From assembly GCF_000003815.2 (NCBI RefSeq), contig NC_049983.1, positions 24,912,617 through 24,976,616 of the forward strand: 64,000 nt of DNA, read 5' to 3'. This document shows positions 37,001-52,000 of the stretch, one piece after another. Each line of letters begins with the position of its first letter. The stretch's first letter is position 1. The DNA comes from Branchiostoma floridae (lineage: Eukaryota > Chordata > Leptocardii > Amphioxiformes > Branchiostomatidae). The translations under genes were made by a program, and so were the position numbers. A model generated the notes under the pieces. It searched no databases and had not been told where the DNA came from. It worked only from the letters and a program-made list of their open reading frames with translations.

Positions 37001-40000
37001 ACTGTCACTAACTGAACAAAAGAAAAGTCAACGTATACCTTAAACCTCAACACTTTGGGGCTAATTTCTGTAACGGTTACCACAATAATAACCAGTAGCA
37101 CGGTAATTACATTGTATGTATACCTGACACTCGTTTTGTCCCAAAGTGGTTTACTAACAGGCTTAATATTGACAGTTACACCATATACATTCAGGGCTGT
37201 TTCAGCATGGAAAAAAAAACATCAGAGATATAAAACAATGACTTACTGAGCTAGACTGTTTGAATTAATGACTAGGTGCGCCTTTGGGACTGAGTGAGTA
37301 AGTGAGCCTATATATAGCTCAGGTACTTACAAATGTAGAACAATCCTCAGAATCTGCCCTAGCAGGATTTATGAGGTAATCAGCATCAGCTGGTATGGCA
37401 CTGCTAAATATTTGCCAGGTAAGTACCCGTGGCACACATGACTGGTCAGGCTGTGTACATAACCTGTGGTGTCACCCTGCTGGAATTACACAATGGACTG
37501 GACTGGGGGGAGTTACTGTAAATGCATTTAAGTTTGCGGGGATTTAATCTTGCTGTAGCGGGAAAAATGACTTTTCGCAGTGGTTTTAAGTTCACGGTAG
37601 CACCATGCACTGTAGTCTCTTACTGCCATGGAAAAATGTTTGTGGTGGTTTTAAGTTCGTGGTGAAGCAGCCACAGCAAAAACCGCGAACATTAAACCAC
37701 TGCAAAAGTTTCTGCAGTTACAGTATGTCCTTAGGTGGGCGGATTACTTGTAAGCTAAAGGCGGCATCAAACTGTTTTCTTGGTTTGCAGATATTACAAA
37801 CTTTAAAAAATCAACAAGGCATTTACATGTACAACAGTATGAAAACAAATTAAGAGGGAGGAAAATTTCAATCTAAGGCCAAAATATTTACCTCACAAAA
37901 CCGTGTAATCAAGTGTACAGACTTTGCCAACCAGGTGTTTTCATGTTGACATTTCCAGTTCTGCATCGTTTACGTTGTTTTTGATGCCAAGAACCAAGAA
38001 ATAACATTGGTGCCGCCCTAACAATGGTCCCTGTTGTTGTGACGTACATGTACTAGTCGGACTGGTTTTGATAGCTAATCAAGTGATCCTTCTTAACCGT
38101 CGTTTGTGTTTGTTTCTTGTTTACAGTCCCTCCCAAGCCCCAGCTCCTGTCATATCGTCGGCTGGACGATAGCGTGGTGCGACCTCAGCGACCCCACAGC
38201 AAGTCTCTTCCTGGTACCCATGATGCTCTGCTGCAGAGGTCGCCCAACCACAAGGCTCCTCCCCCTGCCGTCCCTCCCAAGCCGACCAGGAAGAAAACTC
38301 CGCCAAAAGTTCCGGAGAAGCCGCGCGCGCTCAGCCGCTCGTTCAACGGGAGCTCTAAGATCGCCACAGCCGTCCAAAATGGCCGCTCTGCCTCGGTGTC
38401 TCCGAAAGTGACCCGTTCTGCCGCGCAAAACGGCGGGAGTATTTGTCGAGAACTGAGGACGGACAAGACAAGACTCACAGCGGAACCCGTGCTTCTTCGC
38501 TCACCACAAAAGGCGCAGCGGAACGGCAACAACAGCATGGAACCCGGAACATTCACAAGAGACGGACTATGGGAGAGGAAAGTGACCTCGGTGGTTGTCA
38601 ACAAAGACGGGACCCTCTCCAACGGGAATATACTGGGCGCACAGCCTTATGCAGGGAGGGATAGGACTTCTAGTACTACAGGGGACCCGGCAGACACATG
38701 GCCTAAAGCGTCAGCCTGTAATTCTAAATCCTCTAAAGGACGGGTGACAGAACTGGCCAGGATGTTTGACAATGCTGGACAGACAAACACCCTCCCCAGA
38801 TCAGAGCACTCTGGCACAGAGAACAGGTACGTCTTTGTTGTTCTTCAGGTGTTAAATATAGGACGGTTAATGAATGAATGAATGAATGAAGACCTTTATT
38901 GTACAGTTTTGCCCAACCAAGCTAAGTACAGGTCACAACAAGTCAAAACATGTAAAATAAGTATCACAAATCTAGTCTTACACTGTGACAGAAGTTCGGC
39001 TTCTTCTTGCTTCTTGGTAATGGTGAAAATGTAGGACTGTATGGGTTTAGCTATGGTCGGTTTGTCAATGATTACTGTGTGCACTCAGGGAAGTACATAA
39101 TGTAGCTTTTGTTGGGCAGAATTTGGAGGTAAACATTGCACAGATTTCGGGTGAGAAAAGAAACTGTGGTAATTTCAGTCTACAGTACAATTGTCTGAAC
39201 CATGAAATGTAAGATAAGTCTGTTGTTTGAACAAGACAGGTAAGCTGTTGTGTGTGCTCAGGGACTTATTTACAATCATGATCATTGTTATTGTTTGATA
39301 AACAAAGCACTCAGTTCAGGAAAAAAAAAACTTCAAAGCAGTTACAAGCAATGAAAGGTCAGATGATTTCAGTCGACATTTTAAAATACTTCGTATATAT
39401 CTAATGTCATTTAGGACTCGTGTAATCTAGGATAGTTGATGATTACTGTTGGCGCTCATGGGTTTACTTTTGTTGGGTAAACAAAAGCTTAAGCACAGAT
39501 TTTAGGAAAAGAGCAATCATAGCAATAGAAGGTGATATAATATGATTCCAGTCTACAAAATAATATCATTGTCAGTCACAAAATGTTAAATGCCAAAGGA
39601 AGTTATTTTGTACAGGAAGTTAAGACTTAACTGTGAGTGACTCATTGTCTGGGGGCAATAACATTCGGTTTGGACAGAAGACAAGAGTCTTATTTATTTG
39701 TTTATTTATTTATGGTAATAACGGATAGGTAGTCCCATTAATTAACTGAGTAACTGATTTGCAAGGTAGCCTGTACAAAATAGTAACAAGTCAGTATATG
39801 AGGATTTAACTTAACATAAATTAAATGAATGGGCTAGACACATTTGAGTCCAAGACCAGAGCTATTTTTAATTCCTCCTGAGGCTGAGATCATTTTGCCA
39901 AGCCTTCCTTCTTAGAGTTCGGCTGTAAAGTCCTGTTTTAGATTTATGTGTTCCCAAATTTGTCCCAACTCACTGAGTACAGAGCTGCATTGTATTTAGC

Positions 40001-43000
40001 CATCTCACTCACCCACTCATGCAGGAAGTTCATTACAGGCATTACAGGAATGCAACTTAAATCCATTATCTAGTGCAATGATTATCATGATCGTTTGTAA
40101 TACTCTGACAAAGTATTTGGACAGCATGAAACAGTCCTTTCTCAGCTTATATTACATTGTTTATTTTTACTCTTAGGACTCTAGCTCTCCCAAATCCCTA
40201 ATATTTCAGGGCTTATAAAATGTCTAAAGCTTTCATACAATCATGTATATTGGCTGAATCAGTGACTGTGAAAGGATTTTGAAGTGACGTGTGAACAACT
40301 TGTAGCCTGGTATCCAGCCGTAATATAGCTCCCGAGTCTCTTCTCTCCTCTTTGCAATTAGAGAAGAGACTCGGGAGCTATATTAAGGCTGGATACCAGG
40401 CTAAACAACTTGAGTGTGCTTGTTATTGTTAAGCCTTACTTTTTAAGGCAGATGAGGAACTACCAAAGTCAAACCAATATCCAGTAACAGCAAAACAAAG
40501 TCTGTCTGGGGTGCTATGACAGTCTCTGGTAAATTCTGACTACCTGAGCTGATGCATGTACTTTGAAAGCAGAACCGTAATGGTTGTATAAAAGGAGTCA
40601 AGACATGGATCATTTCATACTTCATAATGAATCATATCACTATCAGCAGCATGGTTTCAGCAGAACATAATAGAATCATGAACATGTCTGGTATGTACAC
40701 TGTAATGACAGTGGCTGATATAGCCTTTGACAGCCTGAATAGGCTTAAATGAATACACTCAGGTATATACAAAATCGTTGGTTCTCATTTTCACAAGTTC
40801 TGAAGAGAACTCCATTTCCTGTCTACGTATACTCACATGCACATAGCACAAACACAGGTAAATAGTGGCGAAAACATTCAATGGGTACTTGTAAACATCA
40901 AGTACTTGTAAGCAGAACTATTGGTTATAATAGGCATAAAAACACGGATCATTTTCTACTTTATCTGGCTTATGAATAGAGAAAAGAGGAAGGAAAAGGA
41001 GCAGCCATACAGGTGTTTATTACACTGTCAGGTCACCTCAGGTGAGTTGTTGGCAGGTGACGTGATGTAAGACCAAGGTGAGACAGGGGAGGTTAGAGGG
41101 GTCTGCATGGGATTTCCCCAGGTGGTTATACTCATTGGTACATTGTATATGACTGTTCAGTATCCAATCTACTTGGAGATAGCTTGTGATAAGGCCATAT
41201 TAATTTCATTTCTTGGTTGTCACATTTTTGCAGTACCTGGAAGGTGAAATATTAAGGATGATAATTAACAACAGGCAATGTGGTATGGCCATTGATAAAT
41301 CTTATAGATGTCATTTAGCATCTACAATGTATATAACATTTCCTGAATTGTATATGAGCGCTGGTCTATTCATTAAATCAGAAGAAATTTTTGCAGGACT
41401 ATAGGGAGGTGAGATAAACAATGATAGAGAAAAGGAAGTGTCATAGACCCATTAGTGTCATGTAGCATTTGAGAGTTGATACCTTTGCTGAATTTTAGGA
41501 GTGCTGGTCTTTTTTTTAAATAAGAAAAATAATGAAGCAGGAATGTCAGACAATCAAGCTTTTACTAACTATTAAGAATTGGGTTAGCCTCAAAGGCATT
41601 GCAAAGTTTTATTTATGATTATGAGAGTCGAGATGTAAGTTGTTTTTTGCCTGATCTCTTGGAGGTCAGCAATCAGATCTTAAACACATCCCGCAACGTC
41701 AAATCCTTGCAAGACAGGGAACAATAGACGCTAAACCGGATAGAGAGAGGGGGAGTCCTTTCTGAGAGAGAATGGTTAAGAGTTCTTTTCATAAGAAACT
41801 GGGTCAAGTGTGGGCCCAAGTTTACACAGTATTACATCATTCTTCTGATCTACATAACAAAATGTCTGACTCATTATCTGAATCATTATCGGCCATGCAG
41901 AAAATCTGATATTTGGCACAACCACAGGCTGAACTTCATGGTGAGAAATGCCTTCGATGTTTGTTTTCTGCAATACAATTTGTATGTCATTCTGGTATAA
42001 CACCTGCCTTCTTTTGGCTTAATTTTCACAAATTGCAATTTCATGATGCTCTCTGCTTTCTGCAAATTGCTAACTGGAGCTGCCTTGGTATTTCAAACAA
42101 GCTTTTATATATGAATTATGCAACCAATGAAAGCTGAAATATGAGACCAATTCTGCATCAGAAACAAGTCCTTTAAATGCTAAATTTATTACAGTCTCTC
42201 TTGTCATGTTTATGAAGGTTGAATCCAGGTAAACAATATTTACATTTTATAAAAACAAATGCACCCATCACTTTTCTTTAACATTTACTGAATGAACATG
42301 GTCTTACATCTCTTGTCATACAAAAATGTACAATGTCATGATAATCTTCAATCATTGCTATGTCAGTATGTGCAATGTACTGTCCAAGTCTGCCGGGTTG
42401 ACTGTTATGTATTTGACCGGTCAGAGGTAGACTCCAGGGCAGTCAGTGGTATGATGTACTACAGAAGTCACATGGGAATGCCATCTGATAACGCAGGCCA
42501 GAGTTATGGTGATATCTGCCATATTTCTGCTGTGAGTCCTGGCTTGTAACTGGGGCATGTATGGTCTGTGTGTTCTAACAGGGAAACCAGTGCTGCATGG
42601 AAACACAGGCTCTCAGGTATTCTACTTACACTACATAGGTTTGGAATGTTGTGAGCAGGTTGTGTGTGTTTGAAAGGGTAAACCATTGTAATGGTGTTTG
42701 CAAATCAAAGCTGAATGTTTGATCAGTTTGAATAATATGATAAGCTATGTACTTGAAGCATGATTGCACCTTTATTCTACAATAACCTGCATATATTTTA
42801 CATTTTCAACTCAAGTTCCCAGAGTTATTAGTATAATGTTGATAAATCTAAGCTATACGTTTTAATCCAGTACTATAACTTAAGCACATACTTGAAACAT
42901 TCTGTATAATGGATATTTACTTTTAATTGATTGGCTGACAATTCCAATGATTGAGTCCTAAATCACTCCATGGAGAGATTCATGCATCGGGTATCTTTTT

Positions 43001-46000
43001 CTGGTATGAACTGAACAACCAAAATAGGTTCAATTGACTTTGTAGGTGAACATGGCGTTTGTTTTGAATGTTTAGACCAAAAACTCCAAACAAGTAAGGG
43101 TTGCCTTTGGACTTTTACCCGGACTTTAAACATGACTGCATTTTTGAACCACGTTCTTTCAGTAATTTGTTTAGCATTTCTGGCCATTCCTCTGCCTTTC
43201 TGGTATGGTCAGGGTTCTGGCCAGGATTTCATGAATAGGGTAGTTGGAATGGCATGGTGGCAAAGTGACCATTCAGGAGATTGGTGTGGAAGGGGGTCTT
43301 GGTCCTAAATCCACAGTGAGATTTTGAAAATTAATATAGAGTTAAAAGTTTGTTTGAACCTTTGAACCTCTGTTAACATCACATGTAATTTGAAGGATTT
43401 TTTTGTCTGTTTTGAGTGGCAATTATCATCATTTTTCATTGTTCAGACATTGATTAGACATTGTTGAACAAGCAAATGATAGCAAAGCACCACTATACAA
43501 TAGTTAGAAATTAGTTTAGTGGCCTTTATTTTAGGGTATTGGTCACAAATTCTAGCATAGTAGCCTACTACATTTGTGTGCTAAAATGCACTAGCTAGAG
43601 TTACCCTATCCATGTTTGTGAGCTACCCTTAAAGGCCGAAAGTGATGAGTATATTAAGTTCCGTCCATGTTTGCCCAGTGTTATGTAGAGACAGCCGTTC
43701 TGGTCTCATTGATGAGTTTTTTCTTCCCATAGAGCATTTTTGTCAGTTATGAACCTGTGACGTTCTTTGAATTATAATTTGTTTAGCATTTCTGGCCATT
43801 CTTGTTCCTCTCTGGTTCCATGTTTGTGATCTATAGACAGTGATCATATATATTAAGTTCCCCCCATGTTTGCCCAGTGTTATGTAGAGACAGCTGTTCT
43901 CCCTAACATAGCAGGCTGGCTGGCACCCGGGGTAGTTCTGGTCACTGCAAACTGGGAGGAAAGACAGCAAAGTTTAGGTTATCATTTTGAAACAAAATTA
44001 CAAAAAAATTTAAAGGGTTCACCATTTTGGATTGTCATGTTTGCCCAGTGTTATGTAGAGACAGCTGTTCTCCCTAACATAGCAGGCTGGCTGGCACCCG
44101 GGGTAGTTCTGGTCACTGCAAACTGGGAGGAAAGACAGCAAAGTTTAGGTTATCATTTTGAAACAAAATTACAAAAAAATTTAAAGGGTTCACCATTTTG
44201 GATTGTCATGTTTGCCTAGTGTTATGTAGAGACAGCTGTTCTCCCTAACATAGCAGGCTGGCTGGCACCCAGGCAGTTCAGGTCACTGCAAACTGGGAGG
44301 AAAACACTGCACAGAGAAAAGCAGAGTTTAGATTAGTGATTTTAGACTTCAAGGTTAAAGACCTGGCCTGCCATTTTGGATTGTCTTTTTGAAAATGAAA
44401 GGGAATGCTTCTGCCTTCAATGTTATGTTTAGAATGAATGTTGAGAAACACAGTGTACAATGTAGATTGTTTAGTAACTGTTGTTTATTTTTTTTAATTG
44501 AAACATGAATGGTATACTTCCTTCTTTAATACAATGTAATATATTGGTTGCTAGACATGTACAGTCATACCATTGAAAGCAATATTTGATCTTAAGAATA
44601 AATGTTGTGTCTGTTCTCTGTGCCAGTATTTCAGGACCTGTTCTGCTTTTTAGACTTTCACCACCAGAATACAGTATAATTTTTTTTCTAATTTAAAAGA
44701 ATTTTTTAGGTTCTAGTCACTGTAATACCATAATTTATCATAACAATGGCAGTGCACACTAGTCTAACATTACTGTTGGTATGATGTTTCTAGCATCAAT
44801 GCAGGCATTAAGGGCCTGGCTTCTGGTGACTGACATGGACAACCAAATCGTGTTTAACGGTGTAAAAAGTGTTATACTCAATTCTCTTCCACCCAGCCTT
44901 GTCTGCCCGATGACCAAAGAGCGAAAGCGGAGCAGCTCTGACAGCGGGTACCCACGACTCAGTGAAGCAGACTCCACCAGAAGCACCAGTGTGGCCAGCA
45001 CAAGCAGCTTCCTCAGAAACACACACTAACCTTAATTCTCTCTGTCCAATATTTTCTAAGTCCACCACTTGTACCCAGACATCCCTGGCAATTTGGTAAC
45101 ATAAATTGGCAGTCGAGGGAGGCATTCTTTTGTACTTTGACAGCTATAATTACTGTGAAATTACCATGGCAGTGCACACCATAGTGTAGCATCACTGCTG
45201 GTATGATGTTTCGAGCATCAATGCAGTGTTAAGGGCCAACTTTGCAAGGGTGACTGACATTGTGTTTGTCTCTATCATCATTTTGATGTTTATGCCCCTC
45301 CCCCCTAGCCTTGTCTGCCCGATGACCAAAGAGCGTAAGCGCAGCAGCTCAGACAGCGGTTACCCGCGACTCAGCGAGGCAGACTCCACCAGAAGCACCA
45401 GTGTGGCCAGCACCAGCAGCTTCCTCAGCAGTGGGGAGGATTCGGAGGAAGAGGACAGCGGAGATGGGGACTCCACCCCGGAAGAGGAAGAGGAGTTGAA
45501 GGAGGAAGAGACGAGTGAAACCTCTCAGGTTTGCAACATCAATTCATTAATCTTTTGTTAATAGTTTCGTGAGGTTGGTACGTCACTGACTAAAAAGGCT
45601 CTTTTTTCACAACTATCAAATGTTAACCTTGAATGTTACGCTTTAGTTTAAGTCATAACCCTGCAAGAGGAAGAAACATTGAAGGAGGTAGAAATGAGCG
45701 AAACCTCTTAGATTTGCAACTTGAAAGCATAATCTTCTGTGAATTATAAGATTTATCAGGTTGGTTGGTAATATCACTGAATTATGAAGAGACATTTTTT
45801 CTTTTGGCATTGCTTTGGATATTTTGAATAACTTCCTAGTAGAATGTTACACTTAAGTTTAAGTCATAACCCTGCAAGAGGAAGAAACATTGAAGGAGGA
45901 AGAAACAAACCAATTCCCTTAAGTAGATTTGATAATCTTGAAGACTTAGTACAGATTAAGAAAGAAACACTTATGATCAGTCTGGTCACAAACTTTTGGA

Positions 46001-49000
46001 AAGAGGCAGTTTTGGTTTTTCAGGATCCGTTTCAGTTGTGTTTTTTTTGTTCACATTAAGTTTGTTTTGATTTTCACTGCACAAAGTCGTGTTTGTTTTT
46101 ATTTACTTTTTTGTGGTTTTGCACATTTTCACTTATTTTTGTTTGTTTTGCTTCACCTTGTTTATGTTATTTTTATTTTGTTTTATTTATTTATTTCTAA
46201 CCAGCAAGTAAACAAACTTATTTCACAGTCAGAGCAGGAAGTGATAGAGAGAGAGAATGAGAAAGAGAATGAGGTTGAGGAGAAAGAGAAAGTGATTGCA
46301 GAGACACAGGAAGAACAGGAAGTCTCAGCCAAACCCGCGGAGGAAGAAAAAATAACCGAGTATATTCAGCGTCGTCAGCCTTCACAGAAAAAGTGGCGAA
46401 CGCGACGCACTACGATTAGACGACGTGTCACGAAGGCATGTTTGGGTGACAGTATAGTCAGAAACTTTATGATATTCCTGGTGACTGGTGTAAGGTTTAA
46501 GAAAATGTAGGGTAGACCACGGGTATACTGTCTGCCGTTGGCAGGTCTCCATCATTTTCCCCCATTTTTCTTTTTTTTAAAGATATTTTCCTGCTGAGAG
46601 TTAAGTATCTTCCACTCAACATTTGGTGCGTGAGAAAGAAAAGAGTTTCTTATTATAACAGCAGACACTTTATTTTTGGAAAGTCATTTTCCAAACTTTG
46701 GTCAAATTCAAAATTTTTATTACTTAATATGCATCAAAGTTTTAAATGTCATTAGAAAGAGTATTTTCTCCTCTACATTATGGTGTTTTAATTTTTGTCA
46801 TAGCGCACACGGTTGTCCAGATATATGACTTTAAACATTGCCCAGCCCAGTGGTCTGAGCAGAAGGGCCCATAGTCCATTACCCCAGACCACTGGTCCTA
46901 CAAAGCTGGCCCAGTGGTCCAAGAGTTGACAGACCACTGGTCAGGAAAGGGAGGCCCACTGTGATGCACACCCAGGATAGACTGTGAAAATGCATGAATT
47001 AATGAGCTGATGGTCTGTTTCTTGTAGTATTGGTATGTGAATATCTCAAGACACTTGAATTTGGATTTAAAGAACATTTTTTGGTGTTTGGATAGGAAAT
47101 GCTAAATGAAAAAGATAATTAGATTTTGGACCACCTATCATTAAGTATGCAAATGAAGTTCATATTAGGATGATAAATGAAGATATCATTATGCCAGAAT
47201 TCCTTTGTGTTTGGTGATAATGACTTGATAATTACAGTGCATGTTGGTTAGTTGGGGCCAAATGATTTAAAGCTATAATTACACTAATTAGGCCCATATT
47301 TGCATAATAAACGAGGGAACAAAGAAAATACTACCACTTTCAGAAACAAGTGATGGATACTATATGGTAAAGATATACCAAGCTTTGCTGAAACAAATGT
47401 CACATGGTATAAAGATTTTAAGCTCTGCTAATTCATTTGCATAATCAATGAGGAAATAACATAATCCTTAGTTTTTAGTGATGGGGACTTGATAGTGACA
47501 GCTTATTGGATTGTTGGGGCTTAATGTTTCATAGTGTAGGTTAAATTGAGTGTCACCACATGATATAAGCCCTGCTAATTTAGGATTCAATCTGCATAAT
47601 TAATAAGGAAATGCCAGAACTTCTTAATTGTATGGTAATGCAAAGTTGATCGTTACAAGATCAAGTTGGATGAATGCATTAACATGAAAATCAGACTACT
47701 AGTAAATAGGACTTCATTTGCATAGCAAGTGAGCTTAATCATTGAGTTAATGAGCCAATGCTATCATGTTTCTTTGTGACTGATTCCTTATATGTGTTAA
47801 GTGTCAGCTTTTCGGATTACAGTATTCATGCAGCTTGGTTAGAAAAGAGTAACTGTAAGATGAAAGTTGTCCTGATTAGGACCTCATCTGCATAAATAAT
47901 GAGGAAATGCTATGATTATCATGTTGTAAATGATGAGGACTTAATTAATAATTAGGGCAAAAGTACCTTTGGTAATGACAAAGGCCCTGAGATTCCAGTT
48001 GTTCTAATTAGGCTACGTTTGCATATCAAACAACAATATGCCTTACATGTAGTTACTTAATTATTTGGTGACTACTTCATAATCACTGCATCTGAGACTT
48101 AAGTATTTGCAAATGCTGTTAAGTACAAATGATGTCAATTAAGACATCATTTACAAACTCCACAGCTGGACTTTATCATTGATCTTGGCCTAGCCTACAA
48201 ACTTTTCTCCTTACATATTCCATTATTGCCAAACAGCCAAACACTGCTAGAATGCTAGTATGACCAGTAGCTATTAGAACTGTCCTGGGGTTTACAGACC
48301 ACATTTGTTTGTTTTAGGATCACACAGCATGACATGTGTTTGTAACAGGTTATTCCCAGATGGTGCCATTTAGTACATGACATGTAAGGCAGAGGGAGTG
48401 GAGAAAGAGAGCCCCTATGGACTCCACATCTGCTTTATCAGTACAGAATACTCTTGCATTGGGATTTCTCTGCTGATGGTTGATTCTTACTTGAGAGGCA
48501 AAACACAGTAGTGGGATTCAGTTTTACAAAGATCATCAGCTATCAATAGTTACGTTATAATGAACTTCAGTTCAGTTCAGTGCAAGTCATATATTGCACT
48601 GAAGTACATTATATTTATAAACAGATTGAATAGCAGTTCTCCTGCTTTTTATCTTAATCCTAAAATGTCTTTAGATGATTTGATAAGGTTTAAGTTCTAA
48701 TTGTTCATCTCCAGTCAAATGGGGTAGAGTAAGACTGGCAAGCACATGTTTTGAGACAGTGGTCCATGGTAACTGTGTCATGGGTTTGAGTCAGGGTTAA
48801 TTTGGCGTGATCCCCAGGTCACCACCTCCCCTCCACTGGTGAACTGCCAAAGAGAATTAGAGTATCATGTAACATTACCTTCTCCTTTGATGGCATGAGT
48901 AGTAGAAAGCTGGGTCACTGGAAAATGGGGGGAAATTGACCAAATTCTACTAATTTTGAGATACAGAGTCTGATAGAAACTACACAAATGGCAACCACTA

Positions 49001-52000
49001 GAACTATATGTATACTTCTCTGGAGTTCAACTACATTTGATAAACTTACAGAAATATTTTTTAATCAAGTATACATTGGAGGGGTGAAATGGACTGTTGC
49101 AAGGTACAGATGTCCAGAAAGCCAAATGATACCAGTAGCTGAGAAAGAAACCACATTGATGTGGTCTAGTAGCATTCATTCATTCAGTACAAAACCAGTA
49201 TTTCTTGCTTGTCTGTTCTAAAAATATTGGACCTGAAAAAAATCAGCAGACCGAATTTTGGACTGATATCTTAAAATGAGCAGAATACCAGCAGGCAGAC
49301 TAGTTACATTACACATGTTGTGGCTTATCGGTCCATTATTTCAACAGTCAAGTGGCTTATGGATTAAAAATTTGTGTTTCCTGTTTTAGTGATGAAAAAA
49401 TTAGGGTCAGTAGGAGGGAATATCTTTTTTTCTTGTAACTTTTTTTTTGCCTGGCCAAAACTCTAGTGCGACATACGGTCAAACCTGTATTAGCAGCCAA
49501 CTTTGTATAGTGCCCACCTGGCCATTGCGGTCACTTTTTGTTCAGTTGGTCCCTTGGATCTTTTCCATTGACCTAAGCATTAAGTCTATAGTGGCCGCTT
49601 GTACCACGCTGCCACGGCCACACGATTTCCGGTCCCCTAGATACAGAAACAGTCTGCCTATTGCGACCAAAGGTCATCCGCTGCGCCAAGTTTGAAATCC
49701 TAGTTTGCAAGGATTTGGAGTTCCCCACAGGGTTACTTATTTGAGCCATAGTGGAAGGCACACATGCATTGGACATTAGAGTGCAGGTCTTTTGCAGTGA
49801 ATTTACCAACATTGCGCATGGCAATATCAATCATTTCTGGTAGATTAACTTTGGCGGGGTCAGTTTTGAGATGATCGAGACAATGTTACTTGGTGAGAAA
49901 GATTTGTGGGTACAGAAATCATGTATTGTATAACTTATCGCTCATGATCAATTGATCAGCATTTATAGTGCCTCTATAGTGGCCACATTTCTCTAGTCCC
50001 TTGAGTGGCCGCTATAGACAGGTTTGACTGTATTACAATACAGTTGAATAAAGTTAACTGAAATGTATGAGGACACTAAGTATCTTTCAATGTCAAACTA
50101 GAATGTTGTGCATAATAGAAACATGTACATTTATCGTTCATTGGCTAGGGCAAGCAGTAGGAAGCAGGCTTAATAAAAGCTCTAACTGGAAGCTATGTGT
50201 AGACCAATAGGTGAAAAGCAAGAGTGAAAATAGTGAAACTCATCAAACATACTTTCTTACAATTTGAAGAAAAAAATGTTATGTAGCGTTTTAGTAAATA
50301 ATAAATTTGTCTTTCCCAGCAACTGTTTTTCTATGACACTGACACATTTCAGTTTTTGTCCGTCCCTATGTGATATATATGTACAGGTATATATAGCTAT
50401 GTAGCAAGTCTTGGAAGGCATAACCATGATTAGGGATTGATGTTACAAAGACAAAGTCAAAATATGATTCAAATGAAAGTCGAAAGCCAATATTGTTGGT
50501 TTTCTTTGTTATATCTATCATTTAAGACTTTAATGATTTTTCATGATGTTTTTTTTTTGGAGGGGGGGGGGGATTTTTTTAAAGGAAATATCCATCCTCA
50601 ACCTAAAATGGAACCAACCGTTCATACCTGGCCTTACAAACTCTATAAGATCTATGAAAAGAACTGACAAGAGATACTCTGGTTCTCAGGCCTGCTGGTT
50701 CTGGAGAAATGTACACAGCGCAGGGACAGCCTTGGGATTTGAGTTTGGCCTTTGTGACCCTAACAGCTCACAGGCATGGTAACCTCTTCTTGACCCTTCT
50801 GCCAGTGCCCTAGAAAGGGTGAAAGTTATACTGGTCCGTGACTATCTGATTTTAGCTTGGCCACCACTTCTGTCTCCAACATTTGAACTCAGCCTTACAG
50901 CTGCATGGGGGTAGTGACTCTTCCGCTTTGGTTGGAGAAAGTCATATTTTTTTCTGTCTCATTTTGGTCAGTTGGTAATGGGGTGCATAGGAAAATTATA
51001 ATGATTTAGACTCAATTTAGGGTAGTCAATTTCATTGTGGAAGACCTGTCTGGAATTCCAGTGACTGTTTGTAGTGAAAGGTATGCTGAATCAATATAGC
51101 AGCATTGACAGAAAAGTACATTTTAGACAATTGTTTCAAATTTATTATTATTATTAACATTTACTGTAACACTATCTTACAATATCCTACATGATGGTCT
51201 GACAGAAAAAAGTTAAATTTGCCTCCTCTCCTGCCAGAGCCAATTGGTTTGTCACAGTTGAACTGAGAATGTTGGAACATGTCATGTGATCACAGCCAAG
51301 AGCTGCTTTTTTTAAAAAAATTGATTCCCTTCTTGGCCTGTGCCCCATTGACACATAAGGCCACAGCAAGTAAATTTTATGGATGACATCAGCGCGCGCA
51401 TTAATTTTCGCCTGATTTCAGGAAAAAAACAAGATTTTTTTCTTCTGCAGGGAGGGTCAACATGACGATAAAGTACCAAAATGAGCAAATATATTGTGTT
51501 GTAGCCTCATAATTGTACTTGTAGAAGTGACCCCTACGAGGTACCCAGGACTGTAGTTGTAGTAATAAGACTTATTGGATAGTTGTAAAAGTGACACCAA
51601 TATGGAAGCCATGAGTGTGGTTACTAACTTTGTTGGTGATGCCAGTCTACCACACTAGTGTCACTTTTACCACACCAGTACATGTATTGAATACAGGAAT
51701 GAATGCCTTGTTGGCTCTGATATCATGTTTTGTCCCTTTAATTCTTGTTACAACATTAATCACAACTTAATGGTGCCTATTTTTTTTAATGTAGCCATCT
51801 TGTTTTTTTTCACCCATCTTGTTTTTTTTTCGCACTATTTTGCAGTCTGCAGAGGATGTCATCCATAAAATTTACTTGCTGTGGCCTAAGTACAATCATG
51901 TACATTGTATCTCCTCATGTCACAGCAAGGTTGTGTGCTGACAGAACCTTAAACTTTGCCTCCAAACACCACTGCTGACTTGTTTGTTTTGACTTGCCTT

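Larger units (their letters stand above)
33108..38126 (+). other. FGD intron 3 (~5 kb)
   Basis: It contains a MITE, the alternative first exon 1b with its duplicated 3' edge, a palindromic repeat and a foldback MITE (all listed). Single ends of the GGCCACACC Harbinger family remain at about 34985-35004 and 37988-38018. 36450-37500 shows nothing gene-like. Confidence 0.5.
38827..45308 (+). other. FGD intron 4 (~6.5 kb)
   Basis: It holds a LINE tail, a palindromic MITE, a 171-bp tandem array and a duplicate of exon 5 (all listed). A diverged GGCCA...ATTTCTTGGTTGTCAC end of the Harbinger family lies at about 41194-41222. 41230-43600 shows no supportable exon. Confidence 0.5.

Noticed and set aside
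38150-38622. Antisense open frames over exon 4 (92-145 codons)
   Set aside because: Shadow of a GC-rich, proline-rich coding exon; no start context and no motif.
43866-44219. 117-codon open frame of two 57-residue repeats
   Set aside because: Explained by a 171-bp tandem unit divisible by three; no supporting start, splice or homology.
46067-46204. Hydrophobic N-terminal stretch joined to exon 6, resembling a membrane segment
   Set aside because: It is the T-rich polypyrimidine region before the exon 6 acceptor, not coding sequence.
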